A stretch of DNA of 64,000 bases from Martinezella lusitana (GTDB lineage: Bacteria; Pseudomonadota; Alphaproteobacteria; Rhizobiales; Rhizobiaceae), in the NCBI RefSeq assembly GCF_016901135.1, contig NZ_JAFEVL010000062.1:1-64000 (forward strand), in the 5' to 3' direction. Numbering within the stretch: the first letter of the stretch is position 1; every line of letters begins with the position of its first letter. Position numbers and translations under genes: made by a program. This document shows positions 8,953-17,467 of the stretch, piece by piece. The notes beneath the pieces were generated by a model. It was not told where the DNA came from, did not search any database, and was given only the letters and a program-made list of their open reading frames with translations.

Positions 8953-9525
8953 TCACAAGCTATCCAGCTTGCTCTGCATGGCGCGGAGCTGTTCCTTCAG
9001 CTCGTCGATATCCTTGGCCTCGGCCTTGCGGCTTTCCTTCGCCGGCGGCTTCATGAAGGGCGAGAACATCTGCATGGCCTGCTGGAACATCTCGGTGTTG
9101 CGGCGGACCTGTTCCTCGACCATCTGGATCGGCAGTTGCAGGTTTTTGCCGAGCGGCGTTTCGCCGAAGGCCCGGTTGATCTGCTCGCGCATCTGCACCT
9201 GTTGCTCTGTGAACGAACGCATGGAATGCTCGAGAAAACTCGGTACGACCATCTGCATCTGATCGCCGTAAAAACCGATCAGCTGGCGAAGGAAGGAAAT
9301 CGGCAGCAGCGTGTTGCCGGTCTTTGATTCCTGTTCGAAAATGATCTGCGTCAGGACCGAATGCGTAATATCCTCACCGCTTTTTGCATCCTGGACGGTA
9401 AATTCCTCACCCTTCTTGACCATCTCCGCCAGGTCGTCCAGCGTCACGTAAGTGCTGGTTCCGGTGTTGTATAGGCGGCGATTGGCATATTTCTTGATTA
9501 CGATCTGGCCCTCATTCTTTGCCAT
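8953..9525 (-). CDS. phaR: Polyhydroxyalkanoate synthesis repressor PhaR
   Basis: PhaR binds DNA and polyhydroxybutyrate (PHB) granules and represses phasin and PHB genes until polymer accumulates. The 190-residue protein starts with MAKNEGQIVIKKYANRRLY, the DNA-binding PHB/PHA accumulation regulator domain, followed by TSTYVTLDDLAEMVKKGEEF. The middle is rich in Q and M (FLEHSMRSFTEQQVQMREQ), and a coiled-coil-like C-terminus (KDIDELKEQLRAMQSKLDSL) ends the protein. The start at 9525 has GGAGA nearby; a longer open frame upstream is not conserved in character. It is divergent from phaA with 241 nt between, an arrangement common in rhizobia (called aniA in Sinorhizobium and R. etli). Confidence 0.93.
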   Translation of the reverse strand: MAKNEGQIVIKKYANRRLYNTGTSTYVTLDDLAEMVKKGEEFTVQDAKSGEDITHSVLTQIIFEQESKTGNTLLPISFLRQLIGFYGDQMQMVVPSFLEHSMRSFTEQQVQMREQINRAFGETPLGKNLQLPIQMVEEQVRRNTEMFQQAMQMFSPFMKPPAKESRKAEAKDIDELKEQLRAMQSKLDSL

Positions 9526-9766
9526 TATCAGTCTCCTGGCCCCGTCTGATTGTATGGAATACTCCTCCACCCCCGAGTGTAGACGCAAAAGAAGCTTGGT
9601 GACAATCGCTTTGTGCGATGCGGCAAGCCCTTTCCTTTGATTGCATTTTTTGAAGGCGGTGACAGCATTCGTGAAATGTGCGCGATGGAAATTCTTGCTG
9701 TTTGACTCAGGCGCAAAGCTTTGACAGTTTCGCCTCATATACTGTCCATTCTGTGAGGAGGCATCC

Positions 9767-10948
9767 ATGAGCAGTTCATCCATCGTCGTCGCCAGCGCGG
9801 CTCGTACCGCCGTCGGCTCTTTCAACGGTGCTTTTGCGGCCGTTCCCGCGCACGAGCTTGGCGCCACCGCCATCAAGGGCGCGCTGGAACGCGCCGGCGT
9901 CGATGCCAAGGAAGTCGACGAAGTGATCCTCGGTCAGGTGCTGCAGGCCGGCGAGGGACAAAACCCGGCCCGGCAGGCTGCGATGAAGGCCGGCATCCCG
10001 CAGGAAGCGACCGCCTGGAGCGTCAACCAGCTTTGCGGTTCCGGCCTGCGTGCCGTAGCACTTGGCATGCAGCAGATCGCGACCGGCGACGCGAAGATCA
10101 TCGTTGCCGGCGGGCAGGAATCCATGTCGATGGCCCCGCATGCCGCGCATCTTCGCGCCGGCACCAAGATGGGCGATATGAAAATGGTCGACACGATGAT
10201 CAAGGACGGCCTGATGGATGCCTTCCACGGCTATCACATGGGTATCACGGCGGAGAACGTGGCGCGCCAATGGCAGCTTTCGCGCGAGGATCAGGATCAG
10301 TTTGCGGTGTCCTCGCAGAACAAGGCCGAGGCCGCGCAGAAGGCCGGGCGGTTCAAGGGCGAGATCGTTCCCTTCATGATCCAGTCGCGCAAGGGCGACG
10401 TCACCGTTGATGCCGACGAATATATCCGCCACGGTGCGACGCTGGACGGCATGGTCAAGCTCAGGCCCGCCTTCGACAAGGAGGGCACGGTAACAGCCGG
10501 CAACGCTTCCGGCCTCAATGACGGTGCGGCCGCAGCCGTGCTGATGACCGAGGCGGAAGCCTCGCGCCGCGGCATCCAGCCGCTCGCCCGCATCGTTTCC
10601 TGGGCAACGGCTGGCGTCGATCCGCAAATCATGGGCACGGGACCTATCCCGGCGTCCCGCAAGGCGCTGGAAAAGGCGGGCTGGTCGGTCGGCGACCTCG
10701 ACCTCGTCGAGGCCAACGAGGCTTTCGCTGCTCAGGCGTGCGCTGTCAACAAGGATCTCGGCTGGGATACGTCGATCGTCAATGTCAATGGCGGCGCCAT
10801 CGCCATCGGCCATCCGATCGGCGCTTCCGGCGCGCGCATCCTCAACACGCTGCTGTTCGAAATGAAGCGCCGTGGCGCCCGCAAGGGTCTCGCCACGCTG
10901 TGCATCGGCGGTGGCATGGGTGTTGCCATGTGCTTCGAGGCGTTTTGA
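9767..10948 (+). CDS. phaA: Acetyl-CoA acetyltransferase (beta-ketothiolase)
   Basis: PhaA condenses two acetyl-CoA into acetoacetyl-CoA, the first step of polyhydroxybutyrate synthesis. The 393-residue thiolase keeps its catalytic residues: nucleophile Cys90 in NQLCGSGLRA, His349 in GHPIGASG, and Cys379 in CIGGGMG. The ribosome-binding site GAGGAGG lies before the ATG. phaB follows after 126 nt and phaR is divergent upstream, so this is the precursor-supply operon of PHB metabolism. The PHB synthase genes are not in the window, as is usual in rhizobia, where phaC lies elsewhere. Confidence 0.96.
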   Translation: MSSSSIVVASAARTAVGSFNGAFAAVPAHELGATAIKGALERAGVDAKEVDEVILGQVLQAGEGQNPARQAAMKAGIPQEATAWSVNQLCGSGLRAVALGMQQIATGDAKIIVAGGQESMSMAPHAAHLRAGTKMGDMKMVDTMIKDGLMDAFHGYHMGITAENVARQWQLSREDQDQFAVSSQNKAEAAQKAGRFKGEIVPFMIQSRKGDVTVDADEYIRHGATLDGMVKLRPAFDKEGTVTAGNASGLNDGAAAAVLMTEAEASRRGIQPLARIVSWATAGVDPQIMGTGPIPASRKALEKAGWSVGDLDLVEANEAFAAQACAVNKDLGWDTSIVNVNGGAIAIGHPIGASGARILNTLLFEMKRRGARKGLATLCIGGGMGVAMCFEAF

Positions 10949-11074
10949 AGCATCTCGCGCGCGGGGGCGCTCGAGGTGATCCTGAGCAAGGTTTTCCAGA
11001 AGAAGCGGTGAAGGCGGAGCGGGCGACCTGAAGAGCGGTCGTCCCGTCTCCGCAGCAACAAAGGGGAGTGGCAC

Positions 11075-11800
11075 ATGAGCAGAGTGGCATTGGTAACGGG
11101 GGGTACGCGCGGCATCGGAGCGGCCATTTCAATGGCGCTGCGCAATGCGGGCTACAAGGTGGCGGCAACCTATGCCGGCAATGAGGAAAAAGCGCGGGCC
11201 TTCCACGAGGTGACAGGCATTGCCGTCTACAAGTGGGATGTGACCGACTACGAAGCCTGCGGCAAGGGCATCGCCAAGGTCGAGCAAGATCTCGGTCATG
11301 TCGAGGTCCTGGTCAACAATGCCGGCATTACTCGGGACGCCATGTTCCACAAGATGACGCCGCAGCAATGGCAGGAGGTTATCAACACCAACCTCACGGG
11401 CCTGTTCAACATGACGCATCATGTCTGGCAGGGCATGCGCGACCGCAGCTTCGGCCGCGTCGTCAACATCTCGTCGATCAACGGCCAGAAGGGGCAGATG
11501 GGCCAGGCAAACTATTCCGCTGCCAAGGCCGGCGACCTCGGCTTCACCAAGGCGCTCGCGCAGGAGGGAGCTGCCAAGAACATCACGGTGAACGCCATTT
11601 GCCCGGGCTATATCGGCACGGAAATGGTGCTTGCTGTGCCGGAAAAGGTTTTGAACGAGCGCATCATTCCGCAGATCCCCGTGGGGCGCCTGGGCGAGCC
11701 CGAGGAAATCGCCCGCGTCGTTGTCTTCCTTGCCAGCGACGATGCCGGTTTCATCACGGGATCGACGATATCAGCCAATGGCGGCCAATTCTTCGCTTGA
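11075..11800 (+). CDS. phaB: Acetoacetyl-CoA reductase
   Basis: An NADPH-dependent short-chain dehydrogenase that makes (R)-3-hydroxybutyryl-CoA for polyhydroxybutyrate synthesis. The 241-residue protein has the nucleotide-binding motif GGTRGIG near the N-terminus, NNAG at about residue 84, and the catalytic pair Tyr147 and Lys151 (NYSAAKAG). The C-terminal GSTISANGGQFF is characteristic of PhaB. GGGGAG precedes the ATG. It follows phaA in the same direction, and the pair probably forms one transcript ending at the perfect hairpin 11823-11846. Confidence 0.96.
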   Translation: MSRVALVTGGTRGIGAAISMALRNAGYKVAATYAGNEEKARAFHEVTGIAVYKWDVTDYEACGKGIAKVEQDLGHVEVLVNNAGITRDAMFHKMTPQQWQEVINTNLTGLFNMTHHVWQGMRDRSFGRVVNISSINGQKGQMGQANYSAAKAGDLGFTKALAQEGAAKNITVNAICPGYIGTEMVLAVPEKVLNERIIPQIPVGRLGEPEEIARVVVFLASDDAGFITGSTISANGGQFFA

Positions 11801-11822
11801 AGCCGATCTTCGTTATCGGTGG

Positions 11823-11846
11823 GATTGCCGGGCTCGCCCGGCAATC
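11823..11846. terminator. Perfect hairpin between phaB and a convergent small gene
   Basis: GATTGCCGGG (11823-11832), loop CTCG, and CCCGGCAATC (11837-11846) make a perfect 10-bp stem directly after phaB. It overlaps the stop codon of the convergent small gene. No T tract follows, so terminator strength is uncertain. Confidence 0.6.
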
Positions 11847-12018
11847 ATCCTCGGCTTGAATTGGCCGATTGCCGCTGTCGCGGCTTGAATTCCAGGACGA
11901 CGGCTTCCAGTGCCATCCGCCGTTTTTCCTTGTCACGCGCCCTTGTCGCGCAGACGAGCGCATAAAAACTGGTGCCAATGAGCGCGAACGCTGCAATGCT
12001 TGCGATGATTGCGGCCAT
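11845..12018 (-). CDS. Small membrane protein, 57 residues, unknown function
   Basis: Translation of the minus strand from the ATG at 12018 gives 57 residues starting MAAIIASIAAFALIGTSFYA, a single N-terminal membrane segment (about residues 2-24). A highly charged tail follows (ATRARDKEKRRMALEAVVLE), giving an N-out or N-in single-span topology. AGGAA lies about 7 nt before the ATG, which supports translation. I recognise no family. It is followed on the same strand, further upstream, by two more very small envelope genes (12177-12431 and 12478-12633), so this may be a group of small envelope or stress proteins. Confidence 0.6.
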   Translation of the reverse strand: MAAIIASIAAFALIGTSFYALVCATRARDKEKRRMALEAVVLEFKPRQRQSANSSRG

Positions 12019-12176
12019 GATGCCGTTCCTTTCTCAAAACACTGCTCCCTTCCCGCGATCGGTCGTCGCGGGAAGAGGATTGTCCTACAGGAGTTGCTCT
12101 CCGGGAATCCGGCGCAAAGAGCCTGACGGTCATGACCGACCGTCAAGTACGATCGGCCATGAGATGTCAGCCTGCC

Positions 12177-12431
12177 TCAGCGGCAACGAGCCTCGTAACG
12201 GCGGCCATAGCGGTCGCGGTAGATGCAATAGCCACGACGATCTTCCGACCGTCCGATAAGGTTGCCAACGACACCACCGGCGACAGCGCCGACGGCAGCA
12301 CCGCCCCAGCTATGCGTGGCCACGCCGCCGATCAGCGCGCCGGTACCGGCGCCGATGGCTGTGCCTTTTTCGGTGGAGGTGCACGACGCTAGTGCGCCGA
12401 CAAGCGCGATCGCGACGATGATCTTCTTCAT
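12177..12431 (-). CDS. Glycine-zipper small lipoprotein
   Basis: An 84-residue predicted lipoprotein. MKKIIVAIALVGALASC is a signal peptide ending in a lipobox, with Cys17 as the lipidation site. The mature part holds a glycine-zipper 2TM-type segment (GAGTGALIGGVATHSWGGAA, then GAVAGGVVGNLIG) and a basic, Arg/Tyr-rich C-terminus. Related proteins (SlyB/OsmB/YMGG-like) sit in the outer membrane and are often stress-induced; the exact role here is unknown. GGGAGC precedes the ATG at 12431. It is downstream of the DUF3309 gene on the same strand, 46 nt away, and probably shares its promoter. Confidence 0.85.
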   Translation of the reverse strand: MKKIIVAIALVGALASCTSTEKGTAIGAGTGALIGGVATHSWGGAAVGAVAGGVVGNLIGRSEDRRGYCIYRDRYGRRYEARCR

Positions 12432-12477
12432 GGTGTTAGCTCCCTGGTGTTTCGAGGTTTTCAACAATGATCTGAGA

Positions 12478-12633
12478 TTAGATCCGACCCATCAATAGCA
12501 GAATGAGAACGATAACGAGAACAAGTCCGAGGCCGCCCGATGGACCATATCCCCAAGCCCGGCTGTAGCCCCAGCTCGGAAGTGCGCCGACCAGTAGCAG
12601 AATCAGTATGATGAGCAGTACTGTACCAAGCAT
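12478..12633 (-). CDS. DUF3309 small membrane protein, 51 residues
   Basis: Minus-strand translation from 12633 gives 51 residues: a first hydrophobic segment MLGTVLLIILILLLVGALP, then the hallmark SWGYSRAWGYGPSGGLGLVL, and a second hydrophobic segment ending LLLMGRI. This is the DUF3309 pattern, a short two-span membrane protein common in alpha- and betaproteobacteria, of unknown function. A perfect GGAGG lies 8 nt before the ATG. A candidate EcfG-type promoter is present upstream (12767-12791), which would make it a general stress response gene. Confidence 0.85.
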   Translation of the reverse strand: MLGTVLLIILILLLVGALPSWGYSRAWGYGPSGGLGLVLVIVLILLLMGRI

Positions 12634-12766
12634 GATGCGTCCTCCATGTGCGTCGCTCGAACATTCCGCCGGCGCGGGCTTACCGCCCGTCCGACAGCAT
12701 GCTTCATGTGGCCCCGCTAATCCGTTTATGGCGAATTAGCGGAGTTCCTTGCGTTGCTGCCGTAGA

Positions 12767-12791
12767 AACTTTCTTCCGGGAAAATTGTTCC
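12767..12791 (-). promoter_or_regulatory. Candidate EcfG-type stress promoter
   Basis: On the minus strand GGAAC is followed after 16 nt by AGTT, one mismatch from the alphaproteobacterial general-stress sigma consensus GGAAC-N16/17-CGTT. It points at the DUF3309 and lipoprotein genes, about 135 nt before the first start codon. Confidence 0.4.
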
Positions 12792-12900
12792 GGCTAAGAA
12801 ATAAAAATACGCGAGTGCAATGAGCTCGATGTCCGGCAAAGGGTTAACGCGACCAGGTGATGTGATGGCGGAGCCGGCCAGGCAAGACTTATGCTTATGG

Positions 12901-12915
12901 TTAAAATTTGTTTAA
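12901..12915. promoter_or_regulatory. Perfect CtrA binding box
   Basis: TTAA, seven bases, TTAA (TTAAAATTTGTTTAA) matches the full CtrA consensus TTAA-N7-TTAA with no mismatch. CtrA is the essential cell-cycle response regulator of alphaproteobacteria. The box lies just before the first of four GANTC-rich repeats. Confidence 0.55.
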
Positions 12916-12920
12916 AATAC

Positions 12921-13808
12921 AATATGTTGCGGTGAACGAAACGGGAAAGCGATCATGTCTGTGATTCGTCGGCGATTCGTTCTGCATATGAGCCTTGGTT
13001 AACGTCGGGGTCGGCGGGGAAGGCGTTTGCGCTCGACGCTCGATCGGGAAGGAGCCTGCGCGGATCGCCGGAAAGTGGTGCGTCGCGGGTCCGATTGGTT
13101 AATGGGGACCAATTTGCGCATTGGCCGGGCGCGCGTGCCGTTCTTCATCTCGCGATGCATTTCTGTCCAGCTACTAGATATGGCCGTGAACAAACGAAAT
13201 ACGGAGACGAATCAGCGATTCGTCTCCGATTCGTTCCGGCTTTGGTCGAAGTGTTAATGGATACAATTACAGGGTGTATTTATTGATTCATTATATCTGA
13301 GCTCGCTGAAAGATTAATCGCAATCCCAGATTCGGGCCGAATCGCGGTCTCAACCATTCAGAGTCCTGCGTGTTTTCGACGAAAAGCCGCTATATATTGT
13401 AGAGAACAAAGGCAGAAACTACCGGAATCAGCGATTCGTCGCTGATTCGTTCGGGCTTTGGCCCAATTGTTAATGCGACGGCGCGCGCATCGGAAAATCC
13501 AGCATATTTACAAATGATTAACCGTAAACCCGCGTGAAATTTCGCCTCTCGTGAATTCACTGCTTGACTCCTCTTTCCGCGAAAAAGGTCATGAAAGTAT
13601 GATTCAGTATTTGGTGGGATTCTGTGAATCGAAATCCATATATAGTGGTGAACGAATGAGGAACGACGCCGAGTCAGCGATTCGTCGCCGATTCGTTCCC
13701 AGGCTGTTCCCCAGTCGCCGGGACTCGCATGGGGTGCAGCGATAATGTATCTTTTGGTTGAGACTGCCGTTTATGAAATCAGCTGTTGCGGCCGCTGTTT
13801 TTTGATTC
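12921..13808. repeat. Four-copy GANTC-rich hairpin repeat in a gene-free region
   Basis: The region between 12634 and 13894 has no supported gene. It carries four copies of a unit spaced 216-254 nt apart: an ATAT-rich stretch, GTGAAC or a variant, 20-30 nt, then a core like GAATCAGCGATTCGTC followed by GATTCGTTC. Cores lie at 12961-12982 (partial), 13209-13236, 13425-13452 and 13671-13698. In copies 1-3 TTTGG (or CTTGG) and GTTAA follow within 30 nt. Copy 3 forms a perfect 10-bp stem with a TTCG loop (13425-13448) and copy 2 a perfect 11-bp stem with an AGC loop (13203-13227). I count 21 GANTC sites from 12963 to 13808. Confidence 0.85.
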
Positions 13809-13894
13809 AGGTCTTGCCTTTGTCACATATGGTCGTCATCTGTTCTTCTCTTCAAGGAGGAGCTCGCTGATCGGAAGACGGTAGTTTCTCGCCC

Positions 13895-16800
13895 ATGCAC
13901 GGACCCATGACTCAAATCTCGCAGCCCATGATCCTGAGCGGACGCGGCGTAACCGCGGTGCTCGGACCTACCAACACCGGCAAGACCCATTATGCCATCG
14001 AGCGCATGGTGGCGCACGGCAGTGGCGTGATCGGCCTGCCGCTGCGGCTGCTCGCGCGTGAGGTCTATACGCGCGTCGTTGAGAAGGTCGGGGCCCAGCA
14101 TGTCGCGCTGGTGACGGGTGAGGAAAAGATATCGCCGCCCAATGCACGCTTTTCGGTCTGTACCGTCGAGGCCATGCCGCGCGAGACGCGTGCTTCCTTC
14201 GTCGCCATCGATGAGGTGCAGCTCGCCGGAGATCTGGAACGCGGCCACATCTTCACGGATCGCATCCTGCATTTGCGCGGCCGGGACGAGACGCTGCTGC
14301 TCGGCGCCGGCACGATGCGGCCGATTCTCGAGCAGCTTCTGCCCGGGATTACCGTCCTCGAACGGCCCAGGCTGTCACATCTCTTCTATGCCGGGCAGAA
14401 GAAGATCACGCGCCTGCCGCAACGAACGGCGATCGTCGCCTTTTCCGCCGACGAGGTTTATGCCATCGCGGAGCTCATCCGCCGCCAGCGCGGCGGGGCC
14501 GCCGTCGTGCTCGGTGCGCTGAGCCCCCGCACCCGCAATGCACAGGTGGCGCTCTACCAGGAAGGCGAGGTCGAATATCTGGTTGCGACCGATGCCATCG
14601 GCATGGGCCTCAATCTCGACGTCGATCATGTCGCCTTTGCGCAGGATCGCAAGTTCGACGGCTATCAGTTCCGCACTCTCAATCCCGCCGAGCTCGCCCA
14701 GGTCGCCGGGCGCGCCGGGCGCCATCTGAAGGACGGCACTTTCGGCGTGACGGGCCAGGTCGATCCCTTCGACGACGAGCTGGTGCGCCGGATGGAGGGG
14801 CACGAATTCGACACGGTGAAGGTGCTGCAGTGGCGCAGCAAGCATTTCGACTTCGCCTCGATCGCCGCGCTGCGCGCCAGTCTCGAAGACGCGCCGCGCG
14901 TGCAGGGCTTGACGCGGGCGCTGCCTGCGGTAGACCAGCAGGCGTTGGAATATCTGTCACGCGATCTGGAGATTGCCGATCTTGCCAGCAGCCCGGCGCG
15001 GGTCGAGAAATTATGGGAGGCCTGTGCGCTTCCCGACTATCGGCGCATCACGCCCGCCCAGCATGCCGATCTTATCGCTACCCTCTTTTCCGATCTCGTG
15101 CGCTATGGCACGGTGAAAGAGGACTTCCTGGCCGAGCAGGTGCATCGTGCCGATCGGACAGATGGCGAGATCGACACGCTTTCGGCGCGAATCGCGCAGA
15201 TAAGGACTTGGACCTATGTGTCGAACCGGCCCGGTTGGCTTGCCGATCCGACACACTGGCAAGAAAAGACGCGGGAAATCGAAGATCGATTGTCCGATGC
15301 GTTACATGAACGGTTGACGAAACGCTTTGTTGATCGCAGGACATCTGTGCTCATGAAGCGCCTGAGAGAGAATGCGATGCTGGAAGCTGAAATCAGTGTG
15401 AATGGGGATGTCTTTGTCGAGGGGCATCATGTGGGGCAGTTGACCGGATTCCGGTTCACGCCAATCTCGGGAACGGAGGGACCGGACGCCAAGGCTGTCC
15501 AGTCGGCTTCGCTGAAGGCGCTTGCGCTGGAGTTCGAGGCGCGTGCCGCCCGCATGCACGCGGCCGGCAACAGCGATCTTGCGATCAGCGCCGATGGCCT
15601 CGTGCGCTGGCTCGGCGATCCCGTGGCGCGCCTGTCGAGCAGCGATCATATCATGCGGCCGCGTGTCCTCCTGCTCGCCGACGAGCAGTTGACCGGCAAT
15701 GCGCGCGATCATGTCGCCGCCCGCATCGAGCGCTTCGTGAACCATCATATCAGCACGATCCTGAAGCCGCTCGACGATCTCCAGCGCGCTGAGGATCTGC
15801 AGGGCCTCGCCAAGGGGCTGGCCTTCCAGCTGGTGGAAAATCTGGGCGTGCTCTTCCGCCGCGATGTCACCGAAGAGGTGAAGTCGCTGGATCAGGACGC
15901 GCGCGCCTCCATGCGCCGTTATGGCGTTCGCTTCGGCGCCTATCATATTTTCGTGCCTGCGCTGTTGAAGCCGGCTCCGGCCGAGCTCATCACCCTGCTC
16001 TGGGCGTTGAAGAACGATGGCCTGGACAAGCCGGGCTATGGCGATCTCATTCCGGTGCTGGCCGCCGGCCGTACCTCCGTTGTCACCGATCCGAGCTATG
16101 AGCGCATGTTCTACAAGCTCGCCGGCTTCCGCTTCCTTGGCAAGCGCGCGGTGCGCATCGATATTCTCGAGCGGTTGGCGGATATCATCCGCCCGCTGCT
16201 GCAGTGGAAGCCCGGCCAGGCTTCGCGCCCCGAAGGCGCCTATGACGGCCGCCGCTTCACGACGACGACGGCGATGCTCTCGATCCTCGGCGCGACGCTT
16301 GAGGACATGGAGGAGATCCTCAAGGGTCTCGGTTATCGTGCCGATCCCGTGAAGGCGGAGGAGGCGACAGCCTTCCTCGCACAGCAGGATGCGGTGGCGG
16401 CGCCGGCCGCGCAGGCGACGGAAGCTGCTGCCGAAAAGGCAGACCATGACGATGCCGACGCTGCCAGCGACGAGCCCGCCAAGGAGGCCGAATCAACCGC
16501 CGAAGAACCAGCTCCGGCTGCGGATGCGCCGACTGAGCCGGCGGTTGCGGCAACCGAAGCCACCGAAACCGAAACTGAGGCCGTTGCAGCCGAGCCGGTG
16601 GAGCCGAAGCCGGTTCTGCTTTGGCGTCTTGGCGGCCGCAGCGATCAGCAGCAGCGGCAAGGCGGGCGTGGTCACGGTGATCGCCGTGGCCAGCAGGGCG
16701 AGGGCCGCGCTCAGAACGGCAACCGCCGCACTGGCGAGCAGCAACAGCAGCCGAGCGGTGAGGCCAATCGCGAAGGCCGTGACAAGCGCGACGGTCGCGA

Positions 16801-17059
16801 AGCCCGTGGTGGCGACAAGGGTCCGCGCACCAATAATCGCGATGGTGGCCGTCCGCCGCATCAAGGTGGCCGCCCCGAGCGCAACGACCGCCAGGAACGC
16901 GGCGATCGCAATGACCGCAACAATCGGAACGACCGGAACAATCGTGGCGCGTCGCAGCCTTTGCGCTTCGAAGCCAAGCCGCCGCGCAAGGAAAAGCCGA
17001 TCGATCCGGATTCTCCTTTCGCAAAGCTCGCTGCGCTCAAGGAGCAGATGAAGAAATAG
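13895..17059 (+). CDS. Suv3-like DEx(H/D) RNA helicase with RNA-binding tail
   Basis: A 1054-residue superfamily 2 helicase related to mitochondrial Suv3 (SUPV3L1), an ATP-dependent RNA helicase of RNA-degrading complexes. Visible motifs are GPTNTGKTHYAIERM (Walker A, near residue 25), IDEVQLAGD (motif II, DEVQ-like), DAIGMGLNLDVDHVAF and QVAGRAGRHL (motifs V and VI). A long central helical region follows. From about residue 830 the chain turns into an Ala/Glu-rich acidic segment. It ends in a tail rich in Arg, Gly, Asn and Gln (for example RNDRNNRNDRNNRGAS), a likely RNA-binding disordered region. The start at 13895 lacks a close ribosome-binding site; 13907 is the alternative. An S4 RNA-binding protein gene starts 3 nt after the stop. 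Confidence 0.9.
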   Translation: MHGPMTQISQPMILSGRGVTAVLGPTNTGKTHYAIERMVAHGSGVIGLPLRLLAREVYTRVVEKVGAQHVALVTGEEKISPPNARFSVCTVEAMPRETRASFVAIDEVQLAGDLERGHIFTDRILHLRGRDETLLLGAGTMRPILEQLLPGITVLERPRLSHLFYAGQKKITRLPQRTAIVAFSADEVYAIAELIRRQRGGAAVVLGALSPRTRNAQVALYQEGEVEYLVATDAIGMGLNLDVDHVAFAQDRKFDGYQFRTLNPAELAQVAGRAGRHLKDGTFGVTGQVDPFDDELVRRMEGHEFDTVKVLQWRSKHFDFASIAALRASLEDAPRVQGLTRALPAVDQQALEYLSRDLEIADLASSPARVEKLWEACALPDYRRITPAQHADLIATLFSDLVRYGTVKEDFLAEQVHRADRTDGEIDTLSARIAQIRTWTYVSNRPGWLADPTHWQEKTREIEDRLSDALHERLTKRFVDRRTSVLMKRLRENAMLEAEISVNGDVFVEGHHVGQLTGFRFTPISGTEGPDAKAVQSASLKALALEFEARAARMHAAGNSDLAISADGLVRWLGDPVARLSSSDHIMRPRVLLLADEQLTGNARDHVAARIERFVNHHISTILKPLDDLQRAEDLQGLAKGLAFQLVENLGVLFRRDVTEEVKSLDQDARASMRRYGVRFGAYHIFVPALLKPAPAELITLLWALKNDGLDKPGYGDLIPVLAAGRTSVVTDPSYERMFYKLAGFRFLGKRAVRIDILERLADIIRPLLQWKPGQASRPEGAYDGRRFTTTTAMLSILGATLEDMEEILKGLGYRADPVKAEEATAFLAQQDAVAAPAAQATEAAAEKADHDDADAASDEPAKEAESTAEEPAPAADAPTEPAVAATEATETETEAVAAEPVEPKPVLLWRLGGRSDQQQRQGGRGHGDRRGQQGEGRAQNGNRRTGEQQQQPSGEANREGRDKRDGREARGGDKGPRTNNRDGGRPPHQGGRPERNDRQERGDRNDRNNRNDRNNRGASQPLRFEAKPPRKEKPIDPDSPFAKLAALKEQMKK

Positions 17060-17062
17060 GCT

Positions 17063-17467
17063 ATGAAGGACGAGGGACAGACATTTTCCGGTTCGCGCCA
17101 GCGCATCGACAAATGGCTGTTCTTTGCCCGCATGGCGAAATCCCGCTCGCTGGCCCAGGTTTTTATACAGAATGGCAATGTGCGGGTGAACGGCGAACGG
17201 GTCGTACAGCCGAGCCACGGCATTAAGGCCGGCGACCGGATAGAGCTATCTCTCGAGCGGCGCGATTTGATCCTCATCGTGCGTGCACCCGGCGAACGCA
17301 GGGGGCCTTTTGAGGAAGCCAAGCTACTCTACGAGGACCTGACGCCGCCGCCAGATGAGACAAAACGCCTCACGGCTTTCGAACAGGCCTTGCGGGCGCC
17401 GGGCAGCGGCAGGCCGACGAAACGCGACCGGCGCGCCATCGACCGCCTGACCAAGGACGAGGATTAG
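17063..17467 (+). CDS. S4-domain RNA-binding protein, HslR-like
   Basis: A 134-residue basic protein with an S4 RNA-binding domain (QRIDKWLFFARMAKSRSLAQ, then NGNVRVNGERVV), matching the Hsp15/HslR family that binds stalled 50S subunits carrying nascent-chain tRNA. The C-terminus is rich in Lys, Arg and Pro. The gene starts only 3 nt after the helicase stop codon, so the two are almost certainly translated from one message. That couples an RNA helicase with a ribosome-associated RNA-binding protein. Confidence 0.9.
   Translation: MKDEGQTFSGSRQRIDKWLFFARMAKSRSLAQVFIQNGNVRVNGERVVQPSHGIKAGDRIELSLERRDLILIVRAPGERRGPFEEAKLLYEDLTPPPDETKRLTAFEQALRAPGSGRPTKRDRRAIDRLTKDED

Noticed and set aside
13027..13257. 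Open frames inside the GANTC repeat region (13027-13257, 13551-13745)
   Set aside because: They run through the repeat cores in different frames, start without ribosome-binding sites and resemble no protein.
12955..13700. CRISPR array
   Set aside because: The repeats are only four, vary in sequence, are spaced by more than 200 nt, and no cas genes are present.
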